Of a DNA stretch of 64,000 nucleotides, positions 36,411-44,251 are shown one piece after another. The translations under genes and the position numbers were made by a program. The stretch's first letter is position 1. The number at the start of each line of letters is the position of its first letter. This DNA is from Streptomyces sp. NBC_00691 (GTDB lineage Bacteria > Actinomycetota > Actinomycetes > Streptomycetales > Streptomycetaceae): positions 992,001 to 1,056,000 of the forward strand of contig NZ_CP109007.1 of NCBI RefSeq assembly GCF_036226665.1, in the 5' to 3' direction. Below the pieces are notes generated by a model. The model was not told the DNA's origin. It did not search any database and saw only the letters and a list, made by a program, of their open reading frames with translations.

Positions 36411-38774
36411 CTACGACCTCGGCGGTCTCCCCACCAGAAGGAGCGCCACGTCGTCGGTCCGGTGCGCTGCGTCCCTGACGTGCAGGGTCAGTTCGTCCGC
36501 GAGCCGCTCCAGATCCGGGGCGCCCGACACTCCGAGCCTCTCCGCCAGGTCCGCCATGGCCGTACCGATGTCGAGGCCCGGTGCCTCGACGAGCCCGTCG
36601 GTGTACAGAGCGAGGACGGAACCGGGGTCCCACGGCAGCTCCATGGTGTCGTACGTGACGTCCGTCGCGATCCCCAGGAGGAGCCCCGGCGGGATCTCCA
36701 GCACCTCGGCCCTGCCGTCCGCCCGGCGCAGCAGGGGCGGCGGATGGCCCGCGCTCGCCAGGCGCAACCGGTACCGGGCGAGGTCGAACTCGGCGATCAG
36801 ACAACTCGTGAAGCGGTCGGCGTCGAGGTCGTCGAGCAGCCGGTTGGTGCGCGCCAGGATGTCGCCGGGCGACGCTCCGGCCGTCGCGTGCGCGTGGACG
36901 GCGGTCCTGACCTGTCCCATGAGCGCGGCGGCGGTCGTGTTGTGTCCCTGGACGTCGCCGATGACGGCGACTACGGAGGTGGGGGTCGCGCGGACGAGGT
37001 CGTAGAAGTCCCCTCCGATGTCCATGCCGTGCCCCGCCGGCAGATAGCGGGCGGCGACGTCGAGCCCCGGGAGCGAGGTCAGGTGGTGCGGGAGCAGCAC
37101 GTTCTGCAGGCTCCGCGCGAGCGAGTGCTTGGCGTCGTACAGCCGGGCCCTGTCCAGCGCCTGTGCGATGAGTCCGGCCAGCGAGGTGAGCAGCGCGCGC
37201 TCCGCCGACGGGAAGGGACGCGGCCGCCCGTACGAGAGGATCAGCGAGCCCACGGGACGGCCGGAGGCGATCAGGGGCAGGAACGCCCAGGCGTTGCGGC
37301 CCTCGTACCGCGGGGCGAGGGGATGGGCGCGGCGGAGGTCCTCGTACCGGGGGAAGAAGACGGGGACGCCGGTGGAGAGCACCTGGGCGTCGGCGACCGG
37401 CGCCGTGAGCGGTTTGCCGTCGAAGCGCTCGACGAACTCGTCGCTGTAGCCGCGGTGACCGATGACGCGCAGCCGGCCCTCGTCGACGCTCATCAGGACG
37501 AGGCCGTCCGGGCCGAAGGCGGGCACGATCTGGTCGGCGACCAGGTCGACGACATCGCGCACGCCGGCCGCCTCCGCCAGGGAGGCCGCCAGATGCATCA
37601 GCTGGTAGACGGCCGTCGCGCCGACCGGCTCTCCGGGGCGGTTCGGCAGCGTGGGGACGGAGGCGGACGCGGGGGCGCCGCGGCCGGAGCCCGGACCAGG
37701 GGCGGTCGAGGAGTCCGGACCGCCCTCCCGGTGCCGGGGTTCGGAGGCGGCCACGGACGCGGGACCGGCCCCGGCGACGGTCTCCGTGACGGTCCCGTCC
37801 GCCGTCTCGGGCGCGGTCGCGACCCCGGGGACCGAACCCTCGTAAGGCACGGGTCCGTCCTCCGGCCCGGGCGGCCCGGCGTGGGGCAGCAGCCCGTCCG
37901 CCTTCGGGATGATGAGCACACTGATGCCGGTCGCGTCCGGGTAGAGCTCGAACAGCAACGACGTCGCCGGATGTCGCACCACCGTGAACGACGTCGGCCG
38001 CCGGGTGACGACCGCGGCGCGGTAGCGGTCCTCGAAGGCGGGGTCGTTCAGCCACAGCAAGGTCTCCCACGGCCGCTTTCCCAGGAGCGCGGCCGCGCCG
38101 GCGTTGACCAGCTCGGCGGCCGCGGTGTTGATGAACGTGATGCGCCCGTCGAGGTCCAGGGAGCAGCACCCCACCGGCAGCCGTTCCGCGAGGTCGAGTG
38201 CGGCCGCCGCGAGGGCGGGGTCGGCCTCGGAGGGGCGCTGCGGGTGGACGACGTACGGTTCGGTGGGGTGGGGCGGCGGGGGATCCTGGTCGGCGGCCCT
38301 CCGCAGCAGCCGCGCCGACAGACGGCAGTGGACGTCCATCGTCTCGCGTTCGCGCGCGTCGAGCTCCGGCGCGTGCGAGCCCGGCCAGAGCAGGACCACA
38401 CCGCCCCAGACGGTCGTGTCGTCGGCGATGGGGACGGCCGCCAGCATGAAGTCGTAGGGCAGCACGATCCCGATCCGCGGGTAGCGGTGGGCGATGTCCT
38501 GCAGACCGCTCAGCCATACGAGCCGCCGCTCGCGGATGGCGTCGGCGACCGGGATGGGGGCGTCGGTGGGGATCCGTACCCAGGGCGCCACGATCTCCCT
38601 GGACAGGCCCGAGATGAGCACGAGGCGCAGCATCCGGTCCCCGGGGATCAGCAGGTAGACCAGCCCCACCGAGGCCTCGGTGTCCCGCATGAGACCGGTG
38701 AGCACGGCGGCCATCCGGCCGTCGGCGAAGACGTCCTCGGGCCCGCTGCCCGCGCTCCCGGCCACGGGCCTCAC
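36411..38774 (-). CDS. SpoIIE-type PP2C phosphatase with GAF and PAS sensors
   Basis: 787 residues, no membrane segment. Order: a GAF-like domain (about 20-160), a PAS domain (about 190-300: LPVGCCSLDLDGRITFINTA), a low-complexity linker, a second GAF (about 395-545, AFLPLIASGRPVGSLILSYG), and a C-terminal SpoIIE/RsbU phosphatase (about 560-785) with MDIGGDFYDL, VIGDVQGHNTTAAALM, LYTDGLVEAPG and HRTDDVALLL; the aspartates are the metal ligands. Such enzymes dephosphorylate anti-anti-sigma factors and are abundant in Streptomyces. No partner anti-sigma gene lies beside it. The start is GTG and uncertain. It shows no link to the lan genes other than proximity. Confidence 0.9.
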   Translation of the reverse strand: MRPVAGSAGSGPEDVFADGRMAAVLTGLMRDTEASVGLVYLLIPGDRMLRLVLISGLSREIVAPWVRIPTDAPIPVADAIRERRLVWLSGLQDIAHRYPRIGIVLPYDFMLAAVPIADDTTVWGGVVLLWPGSHAPELDARERETMDVHCRLSARLLRRAADQDPPPPHPTEPYVVHPQRPSEADPALAAAALDLAERLPVGCCSLDLDGRITFINTAAAELVNAGAAALLGKRPWETLLWLNDPAFEDRYRAAVVTRRPTSFTVVRHPATSLLFELYPDATGISVLIIPKADGLLPHAGPPGPEDGPVPYEGSVPGVATAPETADGTVTETVAGAGPASVAASEPRHREGGPDSSTAPGPGSGRGAPASASVPTLPNRPGEPVGATAVYQLMHLAASLAEAAGVRDVVDLVADQIVPAFGPDGLVLMSVDEGRLRVIGHRGYSDEFVERFDGKPLTAPVADAQVLSTGVPVFFPRYEDLRRAHPLAPRYEGRNAWAFLPLIASGRPVGSLILSYGRPRPFPSAERALLTSLAGLIAQALDRARLYDAKHSLARSLQNVLLPHHLTSLPGLDVAARYLPAGHGMDIGGDFYDLVRATPTSVVAVIGDVQGHNTTAAALMGQVRTAVHAHATAGASPGDILARTNRLLDDLDADRFTSCLIAEFDLARYRLRLASAGHPPPLLRRADGRAEVLEIPPGLLLGIATDVTYDTMELPWDPGSVLALYTDGLVEAPGLDIGTAMADLAERLGVSGAPDLERLADELTLHVRDAAHRTDDVALLLVGRPPRS

Positions 38775-39117
38775 CCGCCTGCCGCTGCCGACGGGGCACG
38801 GCGCGGGTCCGCGTGCGGAGCTCGGCGTGGTTCACCGGACCACGTGCCCGGGCCCGGCGGCCCGGCGCGCGGTCGACGGCGGGAGACGCGCTCGTCACGC
38901 ATATTCGGACGATACGTCGCCCGCCCGGCGCCCGCGCGACGGAGGCGGAGGACGTGGCGGAGGGCGGGGACCGGACGCGCCTTCGCCGCGGCTGCCGCTC
39001 TTCGGGGCATCCCGTGGTCACCCGCCGCGCGGCTTCGGAGCGGGGCTCGGGGCCCGGGATATCAGTGGGCGGAGGTGGCGGTCGACGGCGACCGCCGTGT
39101 CGGGAAAGGCGGAATCC
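38775..39117. other. Intergenic region between SpoIIE-type and VOC genes
   Basis: 343 bases holding the divergent promoters of these two genes. The only AT-richer spot is GCATATTCGGACGATACGTC near 38898, which could supply a -10 element to the minus strand. I see no gene or strong repeat. Confidence 0.4.
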
Positions 39118-39603
39118 GTGACCGTACAACCCATCCCCGAGGGGTATCCGCGGGTCACGCCGTATCTCTGTGTCGACGGAGCCGCGGCCGGGATCGACTT
39201 CTACGTGGCCGTGCTCGGCGCCGAGGAGCGCGTGAGGATGCCGGCTCCCGACGGCAAGATCGGCCACGCGGAGCTGGCCCTCGGGAGCGCGGTCATCATG
39301 CTCGCGGACGAGTTCCCGGAGATGGGCTTCCGCTCCCCCAAGGCGATCGGCGGCACGCCGGTCACCCTGCACGTGTACGTGTCGGACGTCGACGCGGTCT
39401 TCGCCCGTGCGCTCGCGCAGGGCGCGAAGGAGCTGTCGGCGGTCAAGGACGAGTTCTACGGCGATCGCACCGGCCGGTTCGAGGACCCCTTCGGACACCG
39501 CTGGAACGTCGCCTCGCACATCGAGGACGTCTCCGAGGAGGAGATGGCCGAGCGGGCCAGGAAGGCGCTGGAGTCCACGGACCCCGGGTCGAACGGCGCC
39601 TGA
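39118..39603 (+). CDS. VOC-superfamily (PhnB/glyoxalase-like) protein
   Basis: 161 residues from GTG with AAAGGCGGA upstream. The beta-alpha-beta-beta-beta modules read VTPYLCVDGAAAGIDFYVAV, GKIGHAELALGSAVIMLADE and then LHVYVSDVDAVFARALAQGA, DRTGRFEDPFGHRWNVASHI. The end PFGHRWNVASHIEDVSEEEM is typical of the PhnB-like group, which has no fixed activity (bleomycin resistance-like, glyoxalase-like and 3-demethylubiquinone-related proteins all belong). His in GHAEL and Glu in RFEDPFGH are likely metal ligands if it is an enzyme. It stands alone. Confidence 0.85.
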   Translation: MTVQPIPEGYPRVTPYLCVDGAAAGIDFYVAVLGAEERVRMPAPDGKIGHAELALGSAVIMLADEFPEMGFRSPKAIGGTPVTLHVYVSDVDAVFARALAQGAKELSAVKDEFYGDRTGRFEDPFGHRWNVASHIEDVSEEEMAERARKALESTDPGSNGA

Positions 39604-39626
39604 TCCCCGGGCCGCGCGCCCCGTCG

Positions 39627-40208
39627 TCAGCGGGGGTACATGCCTCGGCACAGGTCCGCCGCGCCCATGGGAGCGTCGATGTCCTCGGCCTGACGGCACA
39701 GTCCGCGCATCGCCGGAGTCCCCTCGGTCGCCGGCCGGGCCCCCGCGCGCACGGCGGCAGGCGCCTCGGGGTGTGTCGTCCCCCGCCGGGACGGCGCCAC
39801 CGCCCGGGGGTCCGTCCGGGCACGGGTCTTCCCCGAGGTCCGCTTCTCCGACGTCCGTGGGGCCGACGCGCCCCGGTGCGGCGGCGGGGCCTCCGTCCGC
39901 CGCCCGGGCGACCGCCGCGCGGCGGGAACTTCGGCCGCGTCCGCCACGCCCTCGGTGACCGGCCGGGTCCTCGGCTTCCCCGTCGGCGTGCCGGGGAGGG
40001 GGTCCGTGTCGGCGATCTCCTCGTGCGGCACCGGCTGCGCGGGTACGGGCCAGGCCGGAACCGGGATCGGCGACGGAGGCCGGTCGGCGGCCGGCGCCGG
40101 CCCTTCGGGAGCGGGCTGTGGCCGGGGCGACGGCGGATGGGGAACGGCCACACAGCCGGCCGTGAGGAGCAGGGAGAGCAGGAGGAACGTCGTACGGCGG
40201 GGGTGCAT
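39627..40208 (-). CDS. Hypothetical lipoprotein, Pro/Arg-rich
   Basis: 193 residues. Residues 1-19 form a lipoprotein signal, MHPRRTTFLLLSLLLTAGC, with lipobox LTAGC and lipidated Cys19. A disordered Pro/Ala and then Arg/Thr-rich region follows to about residue 165. The C-terminus MRGLCRQAEDIDAPMGAADL carries two further cysteines (Cys in GLCRQ and DLCRG) and resembles a short conserved helix seen at the end of other Streptomyces surface proteins, where it begins with low-complexity sequence. ATG 40208 is chosen because it starts the signal. Function unknown; membrane-anchored on the outer face. Confidence 0.7.
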   Translation of the reverse strand: MHPRRTTFLLLSLLLTAGCVAVPHPPSPRPQPAPEGPAPAADRPPSPIPVPAWPVPAQPVPHEEIADTDPLPGTPTGKPRTRPVTEGVADAAEVPAARRSPGRRTEAPPPHRGASAPRTSEKRTSGKTRARTDPRAVAPSRRGTTHPEAPAAVRAGARPATEGTPAMRGLCRQAEDIDAPMGAADLCRGMYPR

Positions 40209-40255
40209 GGGAACCACCGTGCCCGAACCGGCCCGTGGCGCGTGGGCGGCTCGGT

Positions 40256-40283
40256 CCGGGTCCACCGTCACGGGTGAACCCGG
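40256..40283 (-). terminator. Hairpin after the AlaRS-like gene
   Basis: Arms CCGGGTCCACC and GGTGAACCCGG (11 bases, one wobble) with a 6-base loop, about 43 bases after the AlaRS-like stop codon on the minus strand. Confidence 0.6.
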
Positions 40284-40325
40284 CTGTACGGAGGGAGACC
40301 TCCCCCCTTCTCCGCCCCCTCCTCG

Positions 40326-41492
40326 TCACTCCTCGCGCAGGGTCCTGACCAGCTCCCGCGGCAGACCGTGCGTGTCGTGGAGGTAGTGGAGGTCCCCCTC
40401 GTCCAGCGGCCGCCGGAACCGCGGGCGGGCCAGCAACCGCCGGCCGCGTTCGAGGAGCCGCCCGAACCGGCGTTCCTCGTCGAGCAGCATCCGGCGCACC
40501 TCACCCGGGTCCGTGTCCTGCCGGAAGTGGTCCAGGGTGTGCTCGACCAGCTCGGACGGCAGGTCTCCCAGCGTGCGCGTCGGATCCTCCCGCCACAGCA
40601 CGGTGAGCACCCGGCGGACCAGGCGGCGCAGCACGTAACCCCGTCCGGTGCTGCCGGGGCGCACCCCGTCGCCGCTCACCACGACGGCCGAACGAAGATG
40701 GTCGTGGACGAGACGCCCGGTCGGTTCGTCCAGCGTCCAGATCGAAGGGACGAGCCGGCGCCATGGATCGAAGACGTCGCATTCGAACACGGACGGCTTC
40801 CCCTGGAGCAGCGAGGCGAGCCGCTCCAGACCGAGCCCGGTGTCGACGTTGCGCTGCGGAAGCGGGACGAGGGAGCCGTCGTCGAGGCGGCGGTGACGCA
40901 TCATCACGTGGTTCCACACCTCCACCCAGCGGTCGTCCTCGGTGGGGGTCGACCGGGGCGGGGTGTCCCCGCTCCAGAAGAAGATCTCCGAGTCCGGTCC
41001 GCAGGGGCCGGTCGGCCCGTTGGACCACCAGTTGTCGGTGACGGTGAGCTCCACGGGGACGCCTCTGTTCTGCCAGAGTTCCAGCGAGGCGCTGTCCTGT
41101 CCCGTCCGTTCGTCTCCGGCGTGCACCGTGGCGTGGAGGAGGCCGGGATCGATGCCGAGGCCGTCGGTGAGCAGGTCGTATCCCCATTCGAGGCTCTGGG
41201 GACCCTCGTAGTCGCCCAGTGACCAGGTGCCGAGCATCTCGAAGACGGTGAGGTGGGTGGAGTCGCCGACCTCTTCCAGGTCAGTCGTGCGCAGACAGCG
41301 CTGGACGTCGACGAGGCGCCGGCCCATCGGATGGGGGCGACCCTCCAGGTGGGGGGTGAGCGGGTGCATGCCCGAGGTGGTGAAGAGGACCGGGTCGCCG
41401 GGCGGCGGCAGCAGCGTCGATCCGGTGATGCGGTGGTGACGGCGCTCCTCGTAGAACTCGACGAACGTGCGGACGATGTGGTCGGTCTTCAT
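40326..41492 (-). CDS. Alanyl-tRNA synthetase-like protein, catalytic region only
   Basis: 388 residues against about 890 for a normal AlaRS. It covers the class II catalytic domain and part of the tRNA-recognition region: VLFTTSGMHPLTPHLEG, CLRTTDLEEVGDSTHLTVFE, MLGTWSLGDY, NWWSNGPTGPCGPDSEIFF, QRNVDTGLGLERLASLLQG and VLRRLVRRVL. The editing domain (HxxxH...CxxxH) and C-Ala are missing; the C-terminus LHYLHDTHGLPRELVRTL stops naturally just where a full enzyme enters the linker. It is a clean frame with a good ribosome site (AAGGAG), so not obviously decay. The sequence is unlike the usual actinobacterial AlaRS as I know it, suggesting transfer. A tRNA-dependent biosynthetic role or an alanine-activating enzyme is possible. 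The housekeeping alaS must lie elsewhere. Confidence 0.82.
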   Translation of the reverse strand: MKTDHIVRTFVEFYEERRHHRITGSTLLPPPGDPVLFTTSGMHPLTPHLEGRPHPMGRRLVDVQRCLRTTDLEEVGDSTHLTVFEMLGTWSLGDYEGPQSLEWGYDLLTDGLGIDPGLLHATVHAGDERTGQDSASLELWQNRGVPVELTVTDNWWSNGPTGPCGPDSEIFFWSGDTPPRSTPTEDDRWVEVWNHVMMRHRRLDDGSLVPLPQRNVDTGLGLERLASLLQGKPSVFECDVFDPWRRLVPSIWTLDEPTGRLVHDHLRSAVVVSGDGVRPGSTGRGYVLRRLVRRVLTVLWREDPTRTLGDLPSELVEHTLDHFRQDTDPGEVRRMLLDEERRFGRLLERGRRLLARPRFRRPLDEGDLHYLHDTHGLPRELVRTLREE

Positions 41493-41769
41493 GGGACGAC
41501 TCCTTCGCGTACGGCAAGGGAGGCGCCGGAGAACGGACCGGCACGGTCGTCGAAGCGGGCGGAGGAGCCGCGGAACCACCGGCGGGCCGTTTCCGGTCGC
41601 CGATGGGAGGGGGAAGGTCAGGCGGCGGCAACCGGCGAGCTGGTCGCTCGCGCGGTCGCGGTGAGGCTTCGGCCGGTGACGTTCATACGAGCGACGGTAG
41701 CGCGCCGCCGCCGTTCGGGCACGTGGATTTCCGGGGCCCTACCGGGGGCGCCGCGCGAGGCATCAGAGT

Positions 41770-41805
41770 GTACGAACGTACGCTCCAGGGCGTACGATCG
41801 TACGC
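41770..41805 (+). promoter_or_regulatory. Paired GTACG-N2-CGTAC operators abutting the acetyltransferase start
   Basis: GTACGAACGTAC (41770-41781) and GCGTACGATCGTACGC (41790-41805) share the palindrome GTACG-N2-CGTAC with centres 22 bases apart, two helical turns. The second ends at the base before the ATG, so no ribosome site exists and the message may be leaderless. The TetR gene two positions downstream is the obvious binder. The remaining sequence from 41493 to 41769 shows no gene. Confidence 0.72.
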
Positions 41806-42387
41806 ATGGCGACGGACTACTTTGCTGACGACCCGCGCACCCAACTGGAGCGCATGCTGGCAGGCGATCTCTACATCGCCGACGATCCCGAGATCGCCGA
41901 CCGGCAGCGGCACGCGATGCGGCTCGCCGACCGCTACCGGACCGCCTACCTGGAGGATCCCGCCGAGGCCGGCACGATCCTCGCCGAACTGCTCGGTTCC
42001 GCGGGCGAGGGCATCGACGTGCGGCCGCCGCTCCATGTCGACTACGGCAGCAACATCACCATCGGGGCCCGCACGTTCGTCAACTACAACCTGACCGCTC
42101 TCGATGTCGCCGCGATCACCATCGGCGAGGACTGCCAGATCGGCCCGAACGTCCAACTCCTCACACCCACTCACCCGTTGGAACCCCAGCCCCGGCGGGA
42201 CAAGCTGGAGGCCGCGCGGCCGATCACGCTGGGGGACAACGTCTGGCTCGGCGGAGGCGTCATCGTCTGCCCGGGTGTGACCATCGGGGACAACAGCGTC
42301 GTCGGCGCCGGCGCGGTCGTCACCCGGGACATCCCGGCGAACGTCGTCGCCGTCGGCAACCCCGCCCGGCCCGTCCGCGAGCTCTGA
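41806..42387 (+). CDS. Sugar O-acetyltransferase (LacA/Maa type)
   Basis: 193 residues. The N-terminal maltose-acetyltransferase helical domain (ERMLAGDLYIADDPEI, ADRQRHAMRLADRYR) precedes the left-handed beta-helix of hexapeptide repeats (ITIGEDCQIGPNVQLL, ITLGDNVWLGGGVIV, VTIGDNSVVGAGAVVTRDIP). The catalytic His lies in LLTPTHPLEPQPR, as in galactoside and maltose acetyltransferases, which transfer acetyl from acetyl-CoA to sugar hydroxyls. It forms an operon with the TetR gene 14 bases downstream. Control by the paired palindromes overlapping its start is likely. The acceptor sugar is unknown. Confidence 0.92.
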   Translation: MATDYFADDPRTQLERMLAGDLYIADDPEIADRQRHAMRLADRYRTAYLEDPAEAGTILAELLGSAGEGIDVRPPLHVDYGSNITIGARTFVNYNLTALDVAAITIGEDCQIGPNVQLLTPTHPLEPQPRRDKLEAARPITLGDNVWLGGGVIVCPGVTIGDNSVVGAGAVVTRDIPANVVAVGNPARPVREL

Positions 42388-42401
42388 GGGACACCCCTTC
42401 G

Positions 42402-42962
42402 ATGGCCACCGGACACACCGACCCGCGGCGTCGCGAGCGCATCCTCGCCGCCGTGCTCGACCACATCGCCGACGAGGGCGTCGCCGGGGTCTCCCACCGC
42501 CGGATCGCCGCCCGCGCCGGAGTGCCCCTCGGCTCGATGACCTATCACTTCACCGGTATCGACGAGCTGCTGCGCGAGGCGTTCACGCTCTTCGCCGACC
42601 ACATCGTCGCCGTCTTCGAGCAGCACATGGCCGCCGTCGACAGCCCCGACCGGGCGCGTGAGGCCGTGATCGACCTCATCCACGCGATCTCCGACGGGCC
42701 CCGCCGCGACCTCGTCCTCACCCATGAGCTGTACACACTGGCCGCCCGCCGTCCGGAGTACCGCGAGCTGACGCAGGCGTGGATGCGGCGCAGCCGGCAC
42801 CTCCTGGAGCGGCACTTCGACCCCGGCACCGCGCGCCAGCTCGACGCGCTGATCGAAGGGCTCACCCTCCACCGGGCCCTCGATCCCGCACCGCACGACC
42901 GCGCTCTCACGAGCGAGGCGGTACGGCGTGTCACCACCGCCGGAAGGACTGCGCACCCCTAG
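42402..42962 (+). CDS. TetR-family transcriptional regulator
   Basis: 186 residues. The N-terminal helix-turn-helix (about 8-58) includes RRERILAAVLDHIADEGVAG and SHRRIAARAGVPLGSMTYHF, the recognition helix ending in YHF as usual. The ligand domain contains PRRDLVLTHELYTLAARRPE. It follows the acetyltransferase gene and most likely represses that operon through the two GTACG-N2-CGTAC sites upstream. Its stop codon overlaps that of the convergent XRE-cupin gene (TAG against CTA), so no terminator separates them. Confidence 0.92.
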   Translation: MATGHTDPRRRERILAAVLDHIADEGVAGVSHRRIAARAGVPLGSMTYHFTGIDELLREAFTLFADHIVAVFEQHMAAVDSPDRAREAVIDLIHAISDGPRRDLVLTHELYTLAARRPEYRELTQAWMRRSRHLLERHFDPGTARQLDALIEGLTLHRALDPAPHDRALTSEAVRRVTTAGRTAHP

Positions 42963-43552
42963 GACTCCGAGTTGTCGCCCGCTTCCTTCTGCGTACGGTG
43001 CCCGCGGCGGGCGTCGCGGTCGAAGATGCCGAGGATCTCGCACGGGCCGCCCTCGGCACCGATGGCATGGGGCAGCATCGTGGGGAACTCCGCGGCCTGA
43101 TTGGTCTCGACGCGGATGCGGCGGTTCCCGAGCAGCAGGACGGCGGTGCCGGAGAGGACGACGAGCCACTCACGGCCCGGGTGGGCGCGCAGCCGGGCCG
43201 GGCTGTCCGGGGGCGGTTCCGTCATCCGCTGGCGCACGACGGTCATCCCGGGCTCCGCCCTGATGGGCCAGCGCATCTGGCCGTGAGCCCCGTCGATCAT
43301 CGGGCTCGTGACGACGTCGTCGGTGGCCGTCTCGACGAGCTGGTCGAGGGTGGTGTCCAGGGCTCTGGCGAGGGTGACCAGCTGGTCCAGGGCCAGACGG
43401 CGCCGGCCGTTCTCGATACGGCTGAGAGAGGACTGGCTGAGGTTCGCGCGGGTGGCCAGTTCTTCGAGGGACCAGCCCTGAGCGACGCGCAGGGCGCGGA
43501 TCCTCTTGCGTACCAGGCTGTCCAGCTCACCGTCTTCTTGCGTCATAGGCAT
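42959..43552 (-). CDS. XRE-family regulator with cupin domain
   Basis: 197 residues. Helix-turn-helix (about 11-68) with IRALRVAQGWSLEELATRAN and LSQSSLSRIENGRRRLALDQ, then a C-terminal cupin (about 95-185) with EWLVVLSGTAVLLLGNRRIR and EFPTMLPHAIGAEGG. This is the SutR/PuuR-like layout in which the cupin senses a small ligand. It is divergent from the remains of an MFS drug transporter 41 bases away, so it is probably an orphaned repressor of that gene. Two in-frame ATGs (43552 and 43546) are possible; the first fits GGAAGGGG upstream better. Confidence 0.88.
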   Translation of the reverse strand: MPMTQEDGELDSLVRKRIRALRVAQGWSLEELATRANLSQSSLSRIENGRRRLALDQLVTLARALDTTLDQLVETATDDVVTSPMIDGAHGQMRWPIRAEPGMTVVRQRMTEPPPDSPARLRAHPGREWLVVLSGTAVLLLGNRRIRVETNQAAEFPTMLPHAIGAEGGPCEILGIFDRDARRGHRTQKEAGDNSES

Positions 43553-43593
43553 CAATGTATGCCCCTTCCGCAAGGCCTGCCTACCGTCGGGGC

Positions 43594-43990
43594 ATGCATC
43601 CGAACCCATCCGTCCAGCAGAGCGCCGACGCCGAGCCGCGCCCCGGTGACATGAGCGCACCCGACGCGCGACGGCGTCGCACCGTCCTCACCCCGAGGAG
43701 GAGCGCGGCCGGGCGATCGGGGTACGGGGCGGAGTGGCCGGCGGTGGCGGCGTCCTGGGCACGTTCCTCTCCGCCGCACTGGTCGACGTGGCGAACTGGC
43801 GGTGGCTGTTCGCACTGCCCGTCGTACTCGTCGTCGTGGCCTTCGCCATGACGCTGCGGGCCGTGCCGGACTCCCGTGAGACCTCGGGGCACTCCTTCGA
43901 CACGGTCGGCAGCGGGCCATGTGGCGGCCGTCGTGGTGATGGCCGCGCTCTTCTTCTGCATACTCACCCGGGGACCGAAGGACACCCGGC
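43594..43990 (+). pseudogene. Decayed DHA2-type MFS drug transporter
   Basis: The first 33 codons (MHPNPSVQQSADAEPRPGDM to TVLT) look like an intact N-terminus ending just before TM1. The frame then jumps directly to the loop after TM4 in another phase: EERGRAIGVRGGVAGGGG and VLGTFLSAALVDVANWRWLF, with ALPVVLVVVAFAMTL as TM6. A further frame change follows near 43915, where AAVVVMAALFFCILTRGPKD would be TM7. About 100 codons (TM1-4) and the whole C-terminal half are gone. The divergent XRE-cupin gene is probably its old regulator. I see no insertion sequence at the junctions. Confidence 0.8.
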
Positions 43991-44072
43991 CGGAGGTACC
44001 CGGGAAGGATGACGACAGTTTGCGCGGAATTACGGAACGTTCTCCAGAAGGATCGTTTCCTTCCGCATGAAG

Positions 44073-44098
44073 CTGTTCTGAATACTGGTCAGGAACAG
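44073..44098 (+). promoter_or_regulatory. Imperfect inverted repeat upstream of the terpene synthase gene
   Basis: CTGTTCTGA and TCAGGAACAG form a 9-bp stem with one bulged G and a 7-base spacer in an AT-richer stretch, followed by TTGAGGGGTTGACG, which could hold a -35 element. The rest of the 43991-44251 gap has no gene. Confidence 0.4.
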
Positions 44099-44251
44099 TT
44101 GAGGGGTTGACGATCGTGGTCGGCGGGCAGGTTTGGAGGGCCGCGGGCCGGGCATCGTCCGGCGTCACGGCAGTGCGGCCGTCACACGTGCGGGAGTGCA
44201 CACAGCCCACCGCGTCCCTCCGCGGCCGAACGAAGAAGGAGGTTGGTCCCC

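Noticed and set aside
40326..41492. Housekeeping alaS
   Set aside because: It lacks the editing and C-terminal domains required for the essential enzyme and is less than half the length.
41790..41805. Terminator hairpin at the 16-bp palindrome before the acetyltransferase
   Set aside because: It has no loop and directly precedes a start codon; a matching site two turns upstream marks it as an operator.
43734..44012. A separate small membrane protein gene
   Set aside because: It is one reading frame of a broken DHA2 transporter; neighbouring fragments in other frames continue the same family.
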